DNA of 64,000 bases, taken from assembly GCA_023413135.1 (NCBI GenBank), contig JAEZQK010000001.1, forward strand, positions 22,491 to 86,490, read 5' to 3'. A program made the position numbers and the translations under genes. This DNA comes from Bacillota bacterium (lineage in GTDB: Bacteria; Bacillota; Clostridia; Christensenellales; Aristaeellaceae). The notes beneath the pieces are model-generated. The model saw only the letters and a program-made list of their open reading frames with translations, was not told the DNA's origin and ran no database searches. Positions 16,752 to 25,562 of this stretch are shown in pieces; position 1 is the stretch's first letter; every line of letters begins with the position of its first letter.

Positions 16752-17091
16752 CAACAAAGGCGATGACGGAGAACAACGCCTGCATGAAGGGTCATGCCAA
16801 AGAGAGGACGGTCACCGGCTGAAAGCCGTCCGCACAGCCCGCAGGAAATTCACTCCCGAGCTTCCTTGCTTAAACCGTTCAAGGTCCGGCCAGTTTTCAA
16901 ATGGCTTGGCCGTACCCGGCGCCGCTAAAGCGGTGACGGGCGTAGAGGCAGTAGGCAGGGACGGGTACGCCCCCGTTATGAAGCGGCGAGCGCATAAGGT
17001 TTAACCCTGTGCGGAATTTGGGTGGTAACACGTGGCAGTATGCCTTCGTCCCATGGCTAATCCTATGGCCTATGGGATGAGGCTTTTTTTA
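16752..17091 (+). promoter_or_regulatory. T-box leader (tRNA-Phe responsive)
   Basis: The leader has the stem I block AGAGAG followed by the hairpin GGACGG...CCGTCC. The apparent specifier TTC (near 16848) sits in the context GGAAATTCACTCCCGAG. The T-box sequence TGGGTGGTAACACG (17020-17033) precedes the terminator hairpin. The specifier matches phenylalanine, as expected ahead of pheST. Uncharged tRNA-Phe should stabilise the antiterminator and allow transcription of the synthetase genes. Confidence 0.92.
17042..17089 (+). terminator. Conditional terminator of the T-box leader
   Basis: Stem between GCCTTCGTCCCAT and ATGGGATGAGGC followed by seven T. The T-box sequence can pair with its 5' side to form the antiterminator. 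Confidence 0.85.
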
Positions 17092-17127
17092 TTGCCTGCC
17101 AAGAGGAAGCGGAAAGGGGAAACCAAA

Positions 17128-18156
17128 ATGGATATCCGGGAACAAATCGGTTCTTTACGGGAGCGCCTCTTACAAGAGCTTCAGGGAATCGCCTCCACCC
17201 AGGCGCTGGAGGGCCTGAGGGTGAACATGCTGGGCAAAAAGGGGGACTTAACCGCGCTGCTTCGCATGATGGGCCAATTGGCCCCGGAAGAGCGGCCCCA
17301 GGCCGGGCAGTTGATCAACAAGGCCCGGGAGGAGTTTGAGGAGTTTCTTTTGGAAAAGCAAACGCTTCTTGGCAAAAAGGAGCGGGAGGAAGCCTTGAAG
17401 CGGGAAGCCATCGACGTGACGGAGCCAAGGGAGCTTAAGGATGCAGGCACGCCCCATCCCGTGACGCTGGTCCTTCGGGAAATGGTGGAATGCTTTGCCG
17501 GCATGGGCTTTGAAGTGGTGGAGGGCCCGGAGGTGGAGCTGGACCACTACAACTTCGAGCTGCTTAATATGCCGAAAAACCACCCTGCCCGGGATGCCCA
17601 GGACACCTTTTATATCGATGAAAACACGGTGCTGCGCACCCACACTTCCCCTGCCCAAGCGCGCACCATGCTTTCCCGCAAGCCGCCCATCCGCGTTATC
17701 TGCCCCGGCCGGGTGTATAGGGCCGATGAGGTGGACGCCACCCATTCCCCGGTATTCCATCAACTGGAGGGCCTGGTGGTGGATAAGGATGTGACCATGG
17801 CCGATTTGAAGGGCACGCTGGAGGCGTTTGCCAAGCGGCTGTACGGGCCGGATATGCAGATCCGCTTCCGCCCCTCCTTCTTCCCTTTCACCGAGCCCAG
17901 CGCGGAAGTGGACCTGACTTGCGTGGCCTGCCATGGCGCGGGCTGCCGCATCTGCAAGGGCACCGGCTGGATTGAGGTCTTGGGCAGCGGCATGGTGAAC
18001 CCCAAGGTGCTGGATATGTGCGGCATCGACAGCAGTGTTTACTCCGGCTTTGCCTTTGGCATCGGCCTGGACCGCATCGCTACGCTGCGCTACGGCATTC
18101 GGGATATGCGGCTTATGTTCGAGGGAGACATGCGTTTCCTGTCGCAGTTCCGTTGA
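17128..18156 (+). CDS. pheS: Phenylalanyl-tRNA synthetase alpha subunit
   Basis: 342 residues from ATG at 17128, eight bases after AGGGGA; the normal PheS length. An N-terminal coiled coil (1-90) binds tRNA. The class II core carries HPARDAQDTFY, HTSPAQARTM, the Phe pocket region FRPSFFPFTEPSAEVD and motif 3 GFAFGIGLDRIA. A Cys4 cluster (CVACHGAGCRICKGTGW) is typical of many clostridial PheS. It forms the (alpha-beta)2 cytosolic enzyme with PheT, 27 bases downstream, under T-box control. Confidence 0.97.
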   Translation: MDIREQIGSLRERLLQELQGIASTQALEGLRVNMLGKKGDLTALLRMMGQLAPEERPQAGQLINKAREEFEEFLLEKQTLLGKKEREEALKREAIDVTEPRELKDAGTPHPVTLVLREMVECFAGMGFEVVEGPEVELDHYNFELLNMPKNHPARDAQDTFYIDENTVLRTHTSPAQARTMLSRKPPIRVICPGRVYRADEVDATHSPVFHQLEGLVVDKDVTMADLKGTLEAFAKRLYGPDMQIRFRPSFFPFTEPSAEVDLTCVACHGAGCRICKGTGWIEVLGSGMVNPKVLDMCGIDSSVYSGFAFGIGLDRIATLRYGIRDMRLMFEGDMRFLSQFR

Positions 18157-18183
18157 GACCGCTTAAGTCAGGAGGATAAAGAT

Positions 18184-20577
18184 ATGAAGCTTCCCATGCA
18201 ATGGATCAAGGAATATGCAGCTATTCCCGTAGACGCAAAAACTTATCAGAACCGCATGGTCTGGACCGGCACGGCGGTAGAGGGTGTGGAATCCCTGGGG
18301 GAGGACATCGAAAATGTGGTGGTGGGCAGGGTGCTCACCGTGGATAAGGTGGAGGGCAGCGACCATCTGCACGTATGCTCCGTAGACGCGGGACAGGGCG
18401 CATCCTTGCAGGTCGTGTGCGGCGCGCCCAATGTGACGCCTGGCATACTTGTCCCGGTAGCCCTGGAAGGAGCGAAGCTTCCCGGCGGCGTGAAGATCAA
18501 AAAAGGCAAGCTGCGGGGCGTCATGAGCGAAGGCATGCTCTGCTCCGCCACGGAATTGAACGTGCCCCAGGAATTGTACCCCTCCGTGGGGGATGCGGGG
18601 CTGCTCATCTTCCGGGAGGAATATCCCCTGGGCACCGATGTAAAAACCGTATTCGGGCTTGACGACACGGTGGTGGATTTTGAAATTCTGGCCAACCGGC
18701 CCGATTGCCTGTGCGCCTGGGGCGTAGCCCGGGAAACGGCGGTGGCCCTGAAAACGGAATTCCGCAAGCCGCCGGTCCATGTAACGGAAACGGATGGCAG
18801 TATTTACGATCACGTGAAGGTTACGGTGGAGGATACCGGTTTCTGTCCCCGGTATGTGGCAAGAGTCGTGAAAAATGTGCGGGTTAAGCCCTCTCCCCTT
18901 TGGCTGCGCAAATACCTGTACGGGGCGGGCATGCGCTCCATCAACAATGTGGTGGACATCACCAACTTCGTCATGCTGGAGACGGGCCACCCCATGCACG
19001 CTTTTGATCTTTTAAAAGTGCGGGGAGGAGAGATCATCGTCCGCAAGGCAAAGGCCGGGGAAGTCATTAAAACCCTGGATGGCAAGGAACGGGCGCTTAG
19101 TGGCATCGAGCTTCTCATCTGCGATGGGGAAGGGCCCACCGGCGTTGCCGGCATCATGGGCGGTGAGGAAAGCGAGATCACCGAAGCTACCCAAACCTTG
19201 ATGTTCGAGTGCGCCGCTTTCGACCGCACAGGCACCCGGCTGGCTGCCAGGAGCCTGGGAATGCGTACCGAGGCCAGCGGCCGCTTTGAAAAGGGAGTAA
19301 GCCCCAAAACGGCGCTGGAAGCCATGCAACGGGCCTGCCAGCTCATGAATCTCCTGGATGCCGGGGATGTGGTGCCGGGGATCATCGATGTATATCCGAA
19401 CCCACAAAAGCCGCAGGTGATCCATGCTTCCTTGAGCCGAATCGCAAGGCGCACCGGCGTCGATATCCCTATGAAGGCCATGGTGGATATACTCAAAAAT
19501 TTGCACTTTGAAGTGGCTGCGAACGGGGATAAGATCGACGTCACCGTGCCTGACTTCCGCCAGGATGTGGAGGGGGAAGCAGACCTTTCCGAGGAAGTGC
19601 TCCGCATCTATGGCTACGAATCCATCCCCGCCACGCGCCTCCGGGGAGAGGCTACCCCCGGCGGGCGCAGCGCCGCCATGCGCTTCAGGGATGCGCTGGG
19701 CATAAGCCTCAACGGCATGGGCTTTTCCGAGATCATGAACTTTTCCTTCATCAGCCAGAAATCGGTAGAGAAGCTGAACCTTCCCGCCGGTGACCATCGG
19801 AATAAGCCGCTGATGCTTTTGAATCCCCTGGGCGAGGATACCCGCATCATGCGGCCCAGCCTGGCGCCCGGCATGCTGCAAACCCTGGCCCTGAACATGA
19901 ATAGGGGCAATGAAAAGGCCTGGATATACGAGATCGCCGCGGTGTTCGACGCGAACCGGCCTACGGAGGAAAAGCTGCCTACGGAAACGCCGACGCTTTG
20001 CGTGGGGCTGTATGGCGGCGGTGCGGACTTTTATACGCTCCGGGGCACTGTGCAGGCGTTGCTTGCGGAATTAGGCATCAAAGCGGATATCGTGCCCGGC
20101 GGGGAAAGCTATCATCATCCCGGCCGCTGTGCCAGGCTCCTTGTGAATGGGCAAATACTGGCGGTGCTGGGCGAGGTGCATCCCGATACTATGGAAACCT
20201 TCGATATGCCGGAGCGGGGCCTCATTGCCGAAATCGATTTGACCCTCACGCGCGCCTTGGCCGTGCCCATGGGGGATGTGAAGCCCCTGCCCCGCTACCC
20301 CGCCGTGAGCCGCGACCTGGCCTTGGTGATGGCGGACAGCCAGCCCGTTGGCCCCGTGATGGCGGCCATGGAGAAGGCGGCCGGCATACTGCTGGAAGAA
20401 TGCCGTATGTTCGACGTGTACCGCGGCGCACAGCTTGGCGAGGGCAAAAAATCTGTTGCCTTCTCACTCTCCTTCCGGGCCGCCGATCATACCCTTACCG
20501 AAGCGGAGATCACCGCGGCCATGGAAAAGGTGCTCAAAGTTTGTGCCCAGGAGTTTGGCGCCGCGATCCGGGCTTAG
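18184..20577 (+). CDS. pheT: Phenylalanyl-tRNA synthetase beta subunit
   Basis: 797 residues, full length. Domains in order: EMAP-like tRNA-binding domain (about 39-150, with GSDHLHVC), B3/B4 editing domain (about 210-390), B5 (about 405-475), catalytic-core-like domain (about 490-690) and C-terminal FDX-ACB anticodon-binding domain (about 705-797, begins PLPRYPAVSRDLAL). The start follows AGGAGG. A repeat hairpin begins directly at the stop codon. Confidence 0.97.
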   Translation: MKLPMQWIKEYAAIPVDAKTYQNRMVWTGTAVEGVESLGEDIENVVVGRVLTVDKVEGSDHLHVCSVDAGQGASLQVVCGAPNVTPGILVPVALEGAKLPGGVKIKKGKLRGVMSEGMLCSATELNVPQELYPSVGDAGLLIFREEYPLGTDVKTVFGLDDTVVDFEILANRPDCLCAWGVARETAVALKTEFRKPPVHVTETDGSIYDHVKVTVEDTGFCPRYVARVVKNVRVKPSPLWLRKYLYGAGMRSINNVVDITNFVMLETGHPMHAFDLLKVRGGEIIVRKAKAGEVIKTLDGKERALSGIELLICDGEGPTGVAGIMGGEESEITEATQTLMFECAAFDRTGTRLAARSLGMRTEASGRFEKGVSPKTALEAMQRACQLMNLLDAGDVVPGIIDVYPNPQKPQVIHASLSRIARRTGVDIPMKAMVDILKNLHFEVAANGDKIDVTVPDFRQDVEGEADLSEEVLRIYGYESIPATRLRGEATPGGRSAAMRFRDALGISLNGMGFSEIMNFSFISQKSVEKLNLPAGDHRNKPLMLLNPLGEDTRIMRPSLAPGMLQTLALNMNRGNEKAWIYEIAAVFDANRPTEEKLPTETPTLCVGLYGGGADFYTLRGTVQALLAELGIKADIVPGGESYHHPGRCARLLVNGQILAVLGEVHPDTMETFDMPERGLIAEIDLTLTRALAVPMGDVKPLPRYPAVSRDLALVMADSQPVGPVMAAMEKAAGILLEECRMFDVYRGAQLGEGKKSVAFSLSFRAADHTLTEAEITAAMEKVLKVCAQEFGAAIRA

Positions 20578-20632
20578 CAGGGGACGCTGTCCCCTGCACC
20601 CCTGCTCAAGGGATATATCCCTTGAGAATCCC
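20578..20632 (+). repeat. Double-hairpin repeat, left copy
   Basis: 55 bases that start at the pheT stop. Hairpin 1 is AGGGGAC-GCT-GTCCCCT (20579-20595); hairpin 2 is the palindrome TCAAGGGATATATCCCTTGA (20606-20625). An inverted copy lies at 20965-21021. It may act as a terminator or RNA-stability element for pheST. Confidence 0.8.
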
Positions 20633-20688
20633 GATATAAGGGATAACAATAGGAGCCTGCACTGAGATAGTTGACTTATGGTGATACA

Positions 20689-20815
20689 GGCGGGCGATTG
20701 ATAATCGCCCCTACGGCTGCAAAGAGTGTATTGGCTTAACTTCTGGCTTCCATATGCTCCGGCAGCAAAGCCAACAAACAAAATGCGACGTAGGGGCGAT
20801 TATTAATCGCCCGCC
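20689..20815. repeat. 127-base MITE-like element with 27-base terminal inverted repeats
   Basis: The left end begins GGCGGGCGATTGATAATC and the right end, read on the other strand, begins GGCGGGCGATTAATAATC; the 27-base arms differ at one position. Each arm is itself a small hairpin (GGCGATT/AATCGCC). No coding sequence inside. Confidence 0.88.
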
Positions 20816-20896
20816 CGTTGAGTTTCTTCGGCAAGATTGTGAATGATGTGCAGTATGCCACTCACAGAATCTATGGAAAGAATGTTCGTGGATATA

Positions 20897-20940
20897 CAAA
20901 AAATCTGCCCCTTCCGCAACAGTTGACTTGCGGAAGGGGC
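20897..20940 (-). terminator. Terminator of the aldolase-glycosidase operon
   Basis: On the minus strand a 13-base perfect stem (GCCCCTTCCGCAA / TTGCGGAAGGGGC) followed by AGATTTTTT. Confidence 0.85.
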
Positions 20941-20964
20941 AACATATTATGTATACCGAAAGAA

Positions 20965-21021
20965 GGGATTCCAAAGGGACTTGTCCCTTTGGCAGGGGTT
21001 CTTAGGGGACAGCGTCCCCTA
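20965..21021 (-). repeat. Double-hairpin repeat, right copy (inverted)
   Basis: Hairpin CCAAAGGGAC-TT-GTCCCTTTGG (20971-20992) and hairpin AGGGGAC-AGC-GTCCCCT (21004-21020). It matches the left copy on the opposite strand, with paired substitutions in the first stem. Its last hairpin encodes the final residues and stop codon of the aldolase gene. Confidence 0.8.
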
Positions 21022-22033
21022 AGTCCTTGATCAGCGCCAGCACATCCTCTTCCCGGGTGGTCCAGGAGGTGCAGATGCGCACAGCGGTATGGGTTTCGTC
21101 GGCCTTTTCCCAGAAGGAGAAGGCATACTTGTCCGACAGCTTTTGAAGCACCTCATCCGGCAGGATGGGGAACTGCTGGTTGGTGGGCGAATCGATGAGG
21201 AAGGGGATATGCAAATGGCGCAGCGCATCCCTTACCGCCATGGCCAAACGCTGGGCATGGGCGGCGATGGAAAAGTAGCGGTCTTCTTCAAAGAGCGTCA
21301 AAAACTGAACGCCCAGCAGCCAGCCCTTTGCGAGCATTCCGCCCCGCTGCTTGATGAAGTAGCGGAAGTCGGGCTTTAAGGCAGGGTTAACGATGACTAC
21401 CGCCTCGCCGAACAGCGCGCCTACCTTGGTGCCGCCGATGTAGAACACGTCACACAGCCGGGCAATGTCCTGGAGGCTCACGTCATTGCCTTCCCCGCAC
21501 AGGCCGTAACCCAGGCGCGCACCGTCCAGGAACAGATACAGGTGGTGCTTGTCGCACACCTTACGCAGCGCTGTTAACTCCGCCAGGGTATAGAGGGTGC
21601 CCACCTCCGTGGAGAAGGAAATGTACACCATGCCGGGCTTGACGGTATGCTCAAAGTCCGCCTGCAGGATGGCTTCCTTTTCCACCTGCTCGGCGGTGAT
21701 CTTGCCGTCTTGGCTTTGTACTGCCAGCACCTTGTGGCCGGTAGATTCAATGGCGCCCGTCTCGTGAACGCTGATGTGCCCCGTGTGGGCGCACAGCACG
21801 CCCTGGTGCGGACGCAGCGCGGCGGAGATCACGGTGGTGTTCGTCTGTGTTCCGCCCACCAGAAAGTGGACGTCGGCGCCCGGGCAATGGCATTTTTCTT
21901 TGATCAGCGCCGCCGCCTTATGGCAGATGTCATCCGTTCCATAGCCGGGGTTTTGCGTAAGGTTGACGGAGTTAAGCTTTTCCAATATCGCGGGATGGGC
22001 CCCTTCCTGGTAGTCACTGCAAAACAGGATCAT
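21002..22033 (-). CDS. ltaE: Low-specificity threonine aldolase family PLP enzyme
   Basis: 343 residues. It cleaves threonine (or allo-threonine) to glycine and acetaldehyde, PLP-dependent, in the cytosol. Visible motifs: HTGHISVHETGAIE, STEVGTLYT, the PLP-contacting DGARLGYGL and the PLP lysine in IGGTKVGALFGEA. The start follows AGGAAG. The last codons (GDAVP and stop) lie inside a palindromic repeat, so the C-terminus was probably set by repeat insertion. It is cotranscribed 18 bases after the secreted glycosidase gene; the reason for this pairing is unclear. Confidence 0.9.
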   Translation of the reverse strand: MILFCSDYQEGAHPAILEKLNSVNLTQNPGYGTDDICHKAAALIKEKCHCPGADVHFLVGGTQTNTTVISAALRPHQGVLCAHTGHISVHETGAIESTGHKVLAVQSQDGKITAEQVEKEAILQADFEHTVKPGMVYISFSTEVGTLYTLAELTALRKVCDKHHLYLFLDGARLGYGLCGEGNDVSLQDIARLCDVFYIGGTKVGALFGEAVVIVNPALKPDFRYFIKQRGGMLAKGWLLGVQFLTLFEEDRYFSIAAHAQRLAMAVRDALRHLHIPFLIDSPTNQQFPILPDEVLQKLSDKYAFSFWEKADETHTAVRICTSWTTREEDVLALIKDLGDAVP

Positions 22034-22051
22034 TTGTGCGCTTCCTTTACA

Positions 22052-23005
22052 TTAGTCATACGTACCGATGGCAAGAATATCCGGGATGGCCCGGCCGTTT
22101 TCGGAAACGCCCTGGCCGCTGCCCAACTCAACGCTTTCGCCCATGAACACCATGGCTGCGGTGCCGCCGCCATCCAGGTTCAGCGCGTCGACGCAGCCCA
22201 GGTCATACAGCGTTTCCGCCATGAACTTCAGGCCGCATCCCTCGGAAAACGCCGTACGGCCTTCCACCAGCATGCCGATGTAGTGGCCCGGGCCGATGAT
22301 GCCGATGGCGCTGCGGGGCTCCTCATGGGTAAAGTTGGTGTCCATCACCGGGTTGATAACGCCGTCCCTCACAAGGATGGGACCGAAGGACAGCACCTCC
22401 GTGGCGCCCATGTCGATGAAATCCTGCGCGGAATGCTCATGGGATTCGAACACCTTCATATCCCCATTGGGGAAGAAGGCGGCGGTATCCAGGCTGGGCA
22501 GCGTCAGAACGGGCTTGGAATATGTTTTGCTGTGGAGGATTTCGCCGTTTCTTATGATGACGCCGGTGCGCTTGTCGTTGGCCACCCGGTAGGAGTAGAA
22601 GTCGCCGCTTTGGGCATAGACCACCTTGTGTTTGATGGCCATGTCCTCCGGCAGGCCGTTGGTGCGGCCGGGACGCTCCTCGTTGAAGGGAATAGTGCGC
22701 ATCGTCTCGTTTTCACTGCGGATCTCGGCAATATACCACACCAGCTTGGTGGGCGTAGTGCGGCGGTAGCGGGTGATTTCTACCCTCAAGTCCTGGGTTA
22801 TGTACAGCCAGGAGCCGTTTTCCCAGTCACTCACAATGCAAGGCTCCATGCCCTCGGGAAGATACCCCGCATCCTTCAACGGATCAAAGGTTGGGGTGCC
22901 GGTCGTTTCCACCTGAGATTCCTCTCCCTCCACCAGAGCGGAATTTATGGGCAGAAACAGAAGCATTGCCACCACAACGGCGGTCATTTTTCGGAATATT
23001 TGCAT
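22052..23005 (-). CDS. Secreted phosphodiester glycosidase-family protein (NAGPA domain)
   Basis: 317 residues. Signal peptide 1-24. The domain of the NAGPA/DUF2233 family covers about 100-317, with SFGPILVRDG, RSAIGIIG, TAFSEGCGLKF and the family hallmark NLDGGGTAAMVF. Members remove GlcNAc from phosphodiester-linked glycans; bacterial ones act outside the membrane, possibly on wall or exopolysaccharide phosphodiesters. Promoter directly upstream; ltaE follows in the same transcript. Confidence 0.87.
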   Translation of the reverse strand: MQIFRKMTAVVVAMLLFLPINSALVEGEESQVETTGTPTFDPLKDAGYLPEGMEPCIVSDWENGSWLYITQDLRVEITRYRRTTPTKLVWYIAEIRSENETMRTIPFNEERPGRTNGLPEDMAIKHKVVYAQSGDFYSYRVANDKRTGVIIRNGEILHSKTYSKPVLTLPSLDTAAFFPNGDMKVFESHEHSAQDFIDMGATEVLSFGPILVRDGVINPVMDTNFTHEEPRSAIGIIGPGHYIGMLVEGRTAFSEGCGLKFMAETLYDLGCVDALNLDGGGTAAMVFMGESVELGSGQGVSENGRAIPDILAIGTYD

Positions 23006-23052
23006 GCATACACACCTCCTTGGACAAGGTATATGCCGGGGCCCGTCCTTTT

Positions 23053-23081
23053 ATTATAGATTTGGGACAAACTTTCGTCAA
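23053..23081 (-). promoter_or_regulatory. Promoter of glycosidase-ltaE
   Basis: On the minus strand TTGACG, 17-base spacer, TATAAT; 48 bases before the glycosidase start. Confidence 0.85.
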
Positions 23082-23163
23082 CAACTGCTTTAACAATTTA
23101 TTGCAAATAAATGACGATTTCACATCATTTTCGATGACTGTGGAAGTTTTTCTGACTTTCCCA

Positions 23164-23169
23164 TATAAT
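23164..23169 (+). promoter_or_regulatory. Probable -10 box of dapF-dapL
   Basis: TATAAT 46 bases before dapF. The -35 region (TGGAAG) is poor, so activation or an extended element may be needed. Confidence 0.5.
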
Positions 23170-23215
23170 ACGAGTTAAACATCCCTGCAATTCCGCAAAA
23201 AAAGGAGCGGGTATT

Positions 23216-24049
23216 ATGCGGTTTACCAAGATGCACGGGATAGGCAACGATTATATTTATGTGAACTGTTTTGAGGAGATCGTGGCAAATCCCCGGGAAT
23301 TGGCCATCGCCATGAGCAGGCATCACTTTGGTGTGGGAGCCGATGGGCTGGTATTGATCGAGCCCAGCGATACGGCGGATTTCGGAATGCGGATATTCAA
23401 TCAGGACGGCAGCGAGGCACAGATGTGCGGCAACGCGGCCAGGTGCATCGGCAAGTACGTGTATGAGCGGGGGCTGACGCAAAAGACGGAGATCATGCTG
23501 CGCACCCTGGGCGGGCTTCGGCCTTTAAAGCTTACCGTGGAAAACGGCCTTGTCACATCGGTGCGGGTGGACATGGGTTCGCCGGAATTAAACCCAAGAC
23601 TGATCCCGGTGGATCTGCCGGGGGAAATGGTGCTTGACCAGCGCATCCAGGCTGCGGGTCACATGTATCAAATTACCTGTGTCAGCATGGGCAATCCCCA
23701 CGCCGTGCTGTTCGTGGAGGATCCGGATCTTGTGAACCTCCCCGTGGTGGGCCCGGCCATTGAAAACAATTCTGTCTTTCCCCAGCGCACCAACGTGGAG
23801 TTTGTAAAGATCATCCGCCGGGACCTGATCCAAATGCGGGTCTGGGAGCGGGGCACGGGCGAAACGTTGGCTTGCGGCACCGGGGCCTGCGCATCGCTGG
23901 TAGCATCAGTATTGCGGGGTCGGGCCGACCGCCAGGCTACTTTGCAGCTTCTGGGCGGAAACCTGAAGGTGTTCTGGTCCGCGGAAGACAACCACGTGTA
24001 TCAGGAAGGGCCGGGGGAATTTGTGTTTGACGGCCAATGGTTGTTTTAA
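23216..24049 (+). CDS. dapF: Diaminopimelate epimerase
   Basis: 277 residues. It interconverts LL- and meso-diaminopimelate without cofactor. Both catalytic cysteines are present (MCGNAARC and ACGTGACA), with GADGLV and GNPHAV. The start at 23216 follows AGGAG. It lies 41 bases before dapL, so this pair makes meso-DAP from tetrahydrodipicolinate for lysine and peptidoglycan. Confidence 0.97.
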   Translation: MRFTKMHGIGNDYIYVNCFEEIVANPRELAIAMSRHHFGVGADGLVLIEPSDTADFGMRIFNQDGSEAQMCGNAARCIGKYVYERGLTQKTEIMLRTLGGLRPLKLTVENGLVTSVRVDMGSPELNPRLIPVDLPGEMVLDQRIQAAGHMYQITCVSMGNPHAVLFVEDPDLVNLPVVGPAIENNSVFPQRTNVEFVKIIRRDLIQMRVWERGTGETLACGTGACASLVASVLRGRADRQATLQLLGGNLKVFWSAEDNHVYQEGPGEFVFDGQWLF

Positions 24050-24090
24050 CAATTGAACGCTGATGATACGACCGTAAAGGAGGAAAAATT

Positions 24091-25320
24091 ATGCTGCGCA
24101 TCAATGAAAACTATCAGAAGCTGCCCGGTTCCTATCTTTTTGCGGAGATTGCCCGGCGGGTAAAGGCCTTCCAGGGGGAAAACCCGAACGCGGACATCAT
24201 ACGCCTTGGCATCGGCGATGTGACACAGCCGCTGTGCCCGGCCGTGATCAATGCTATGCACAGGGCCGTGGATGAAATGGCCGATGTGCGTACATTCCGT
24301 GGCTATGGCCCGGATTTCGGCTACGATTTTCTGGTGAACGCCATTCGGGAAAGCGATTACGCATCCAGGGGCATTTCGTTGGAATATGACGAGGTGTTCA
24401 TTTCCGACGGGGCCAAGTGCGACGTGGGCAACATACAGGAGCTGTTTTCCGCGGACTGCCGCGTGGCCGTTACCGATCCCGTGTACCCCGTGTATGTGGA
24501 CAGCAACGCCATGGCGGGCCGGGCGGGGGACTTTTCACCGGACGGGAAATGGACCAACCTTACATATCTTGCCTGCAACGAGGAAAACGGCTTCGTGCCT
24601 TCCCTTCCCAAGGAGCCGGTGGATGTGATCTACCTGTGCTACCCCAACAACCCCACGGGCACCACGCTCACCAAAGAGCAGCTGAAGGTGTTTGTGGATT
24701 ATGCCAGGGAGCACGGCAGCCTTATCATCTACGATGCCGCCTACCGGGCGTATGTGACGCGTCCGCACATTCCCCTGTCCATCTATGAGGTGGAGGGTGC
24801 CAAGGATGTGGCCATCGAGTGCAACTCCTTCTCCAAGACCGCCGGGTTCACCGGTACCCGCTGCGCCTATACCGTGGTGCCTCACGCCGTTAAAGGGTTG
24901 GGGCTGGGCGGGGAAAAGGTTTCCCTGAACGGCCTGTGGAAACGGCGCATGGCCACCAAGTTCAATGGCGTAAGCTACCCCGTGCAGGCAGGTGCCGCCG
25001 CCGTGTATACCTTGGAAGGGCAGAAGCAGATCAAGGAGACCATCGCCTACTACATGGAAAACGCAAAGATCATTCGCGAGGCGCTATTAGCCCAGGGCAT
25101 GAAGGTGTTTGGCGGCGTGGACGCCCCCTACATCTGGATGAAAGTGCCATCCGGCATGACCTCCTGGGAATTCTTTGACCTGCTGCTTACAAAGCTTCAC
25201 CTGGTGGGCACGCCGGGCTCCGGCTTTGGCCCCAGCGGCGAAGGGTATTTCCGCCTGACCGCCTTCAATACCCGGGAAAATACAATAAGGGCCACGGAAA
25301 GGCTTAAAAATCTTAAGTAG
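24091..25320 (+). CDS. dapL: LL-diaminopimelate aminotransferase
   Basis: 409 residues, the normal DapL length. PLP lysine in NSFSKTAGFTGTR, with YPNNPTGTTLT, RLGIGDVTQPL and GVDAPYIWMK. It converts tetrahydrodipicolinate directly to LL-DAP with glutamate, bypassing the succinylase/acetylase routes; this is the aminotransferase variant found in many anaerobic clostridia. The start follows AAAGGAGG. The upstream enzymes (asd, dapA, dapB) are at 36-39 kb. Confidence 0.97.
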   Translation: MLRINENYQKLPGSYLFAEIARRVKAFQGENPNADIIRLGIGDVTQPLCPAVINAMHRAVDEMADVRTFRGYGPDFGYDFLVNAIRESDYASRGISLEYDEVFISDGAKCDVGNIQELFSADCRVAVTDPVYPVYVDSNAMAGRAGDFSPDGKWTNLTYLACNEENGFVPSLPKEPVDVIYLCYPNNPTGTTLTKEQLKVFVDYAREHGSLIIYDAAYRAYVTRPHIPLSIYEVEGAKDVAIECNSFSKTAGFTGTRCAYTVVPHAVKGLGLGGEKVSLNGLWKRRMATKFNGVSYPVQAGAAAVYTLEGQKQIKETIAYYMENAKIIREALLAQGMKVFGGVDAPYIWMKVPSGMTSWEFFDLLLTKLHLVGTPGSGFGPSGEGYFRLTAFNTRENTIRATERLKNLK

Positions 25321-25368
25321 AACAAATAGCCCCGCCTCCCATTTATTTTGACAAATTTGCAGGGATGC

Positions 25369-25393
25369 AATGAAGGGGCGCCGCCCCTTCATT
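25369..25393 (+). terminator. Possible terminator of dapF-dapL
   Basis: A 12-base perfect stem with a single-base loop; the T-tract after it is weak (ATTTG). Confidence 0.5.
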
Positions 25394-25501
25394 TGTGATC
25401 GTCTCGCCCGGCTTTGCCGGGTGGGCGTGGTGCTTGCGGAGCAAGCGTTCCTTACACTTTTCGCCGGCGGCGAGCATGGCTCGCAGGCGAAAAGTGCAGA
25501 A

Positions 25502-25530
25502 TCGAAAAAATGACGTCGTCATTTTTTCGA
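25502..25530. repeat. Covarying palindrome, copy 2
   Basis: Perfect 14-base arms TCGAAAAAATGACG / CGTCATTTTTTCGA around one T. Compared with 8494-8520, two stem positions differ with both partners changed. Both copies are preceded by GTGCA within 10 bases. Confidence 0.75.
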
Positions 25531-25533
25531 CGG

Positions 25534-25562
25534 TTGACAGAAGCGCCCTGGTATTGTATAAC
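25534..25562 (+). promoter_or_regulatory. Promoter of purA
   Basis: TTGACA, 17-base spacer, TATAAC; begins three bases after the palindrome. Confidence 0.85.

Noticed and set aside
21647..23059. Plus-strand 470-codon frame across ltaE and the glycosidase gene
   Set aside because: It spans two confident minus-strand genes and their junction, with no ribosome site or recognisable motif.
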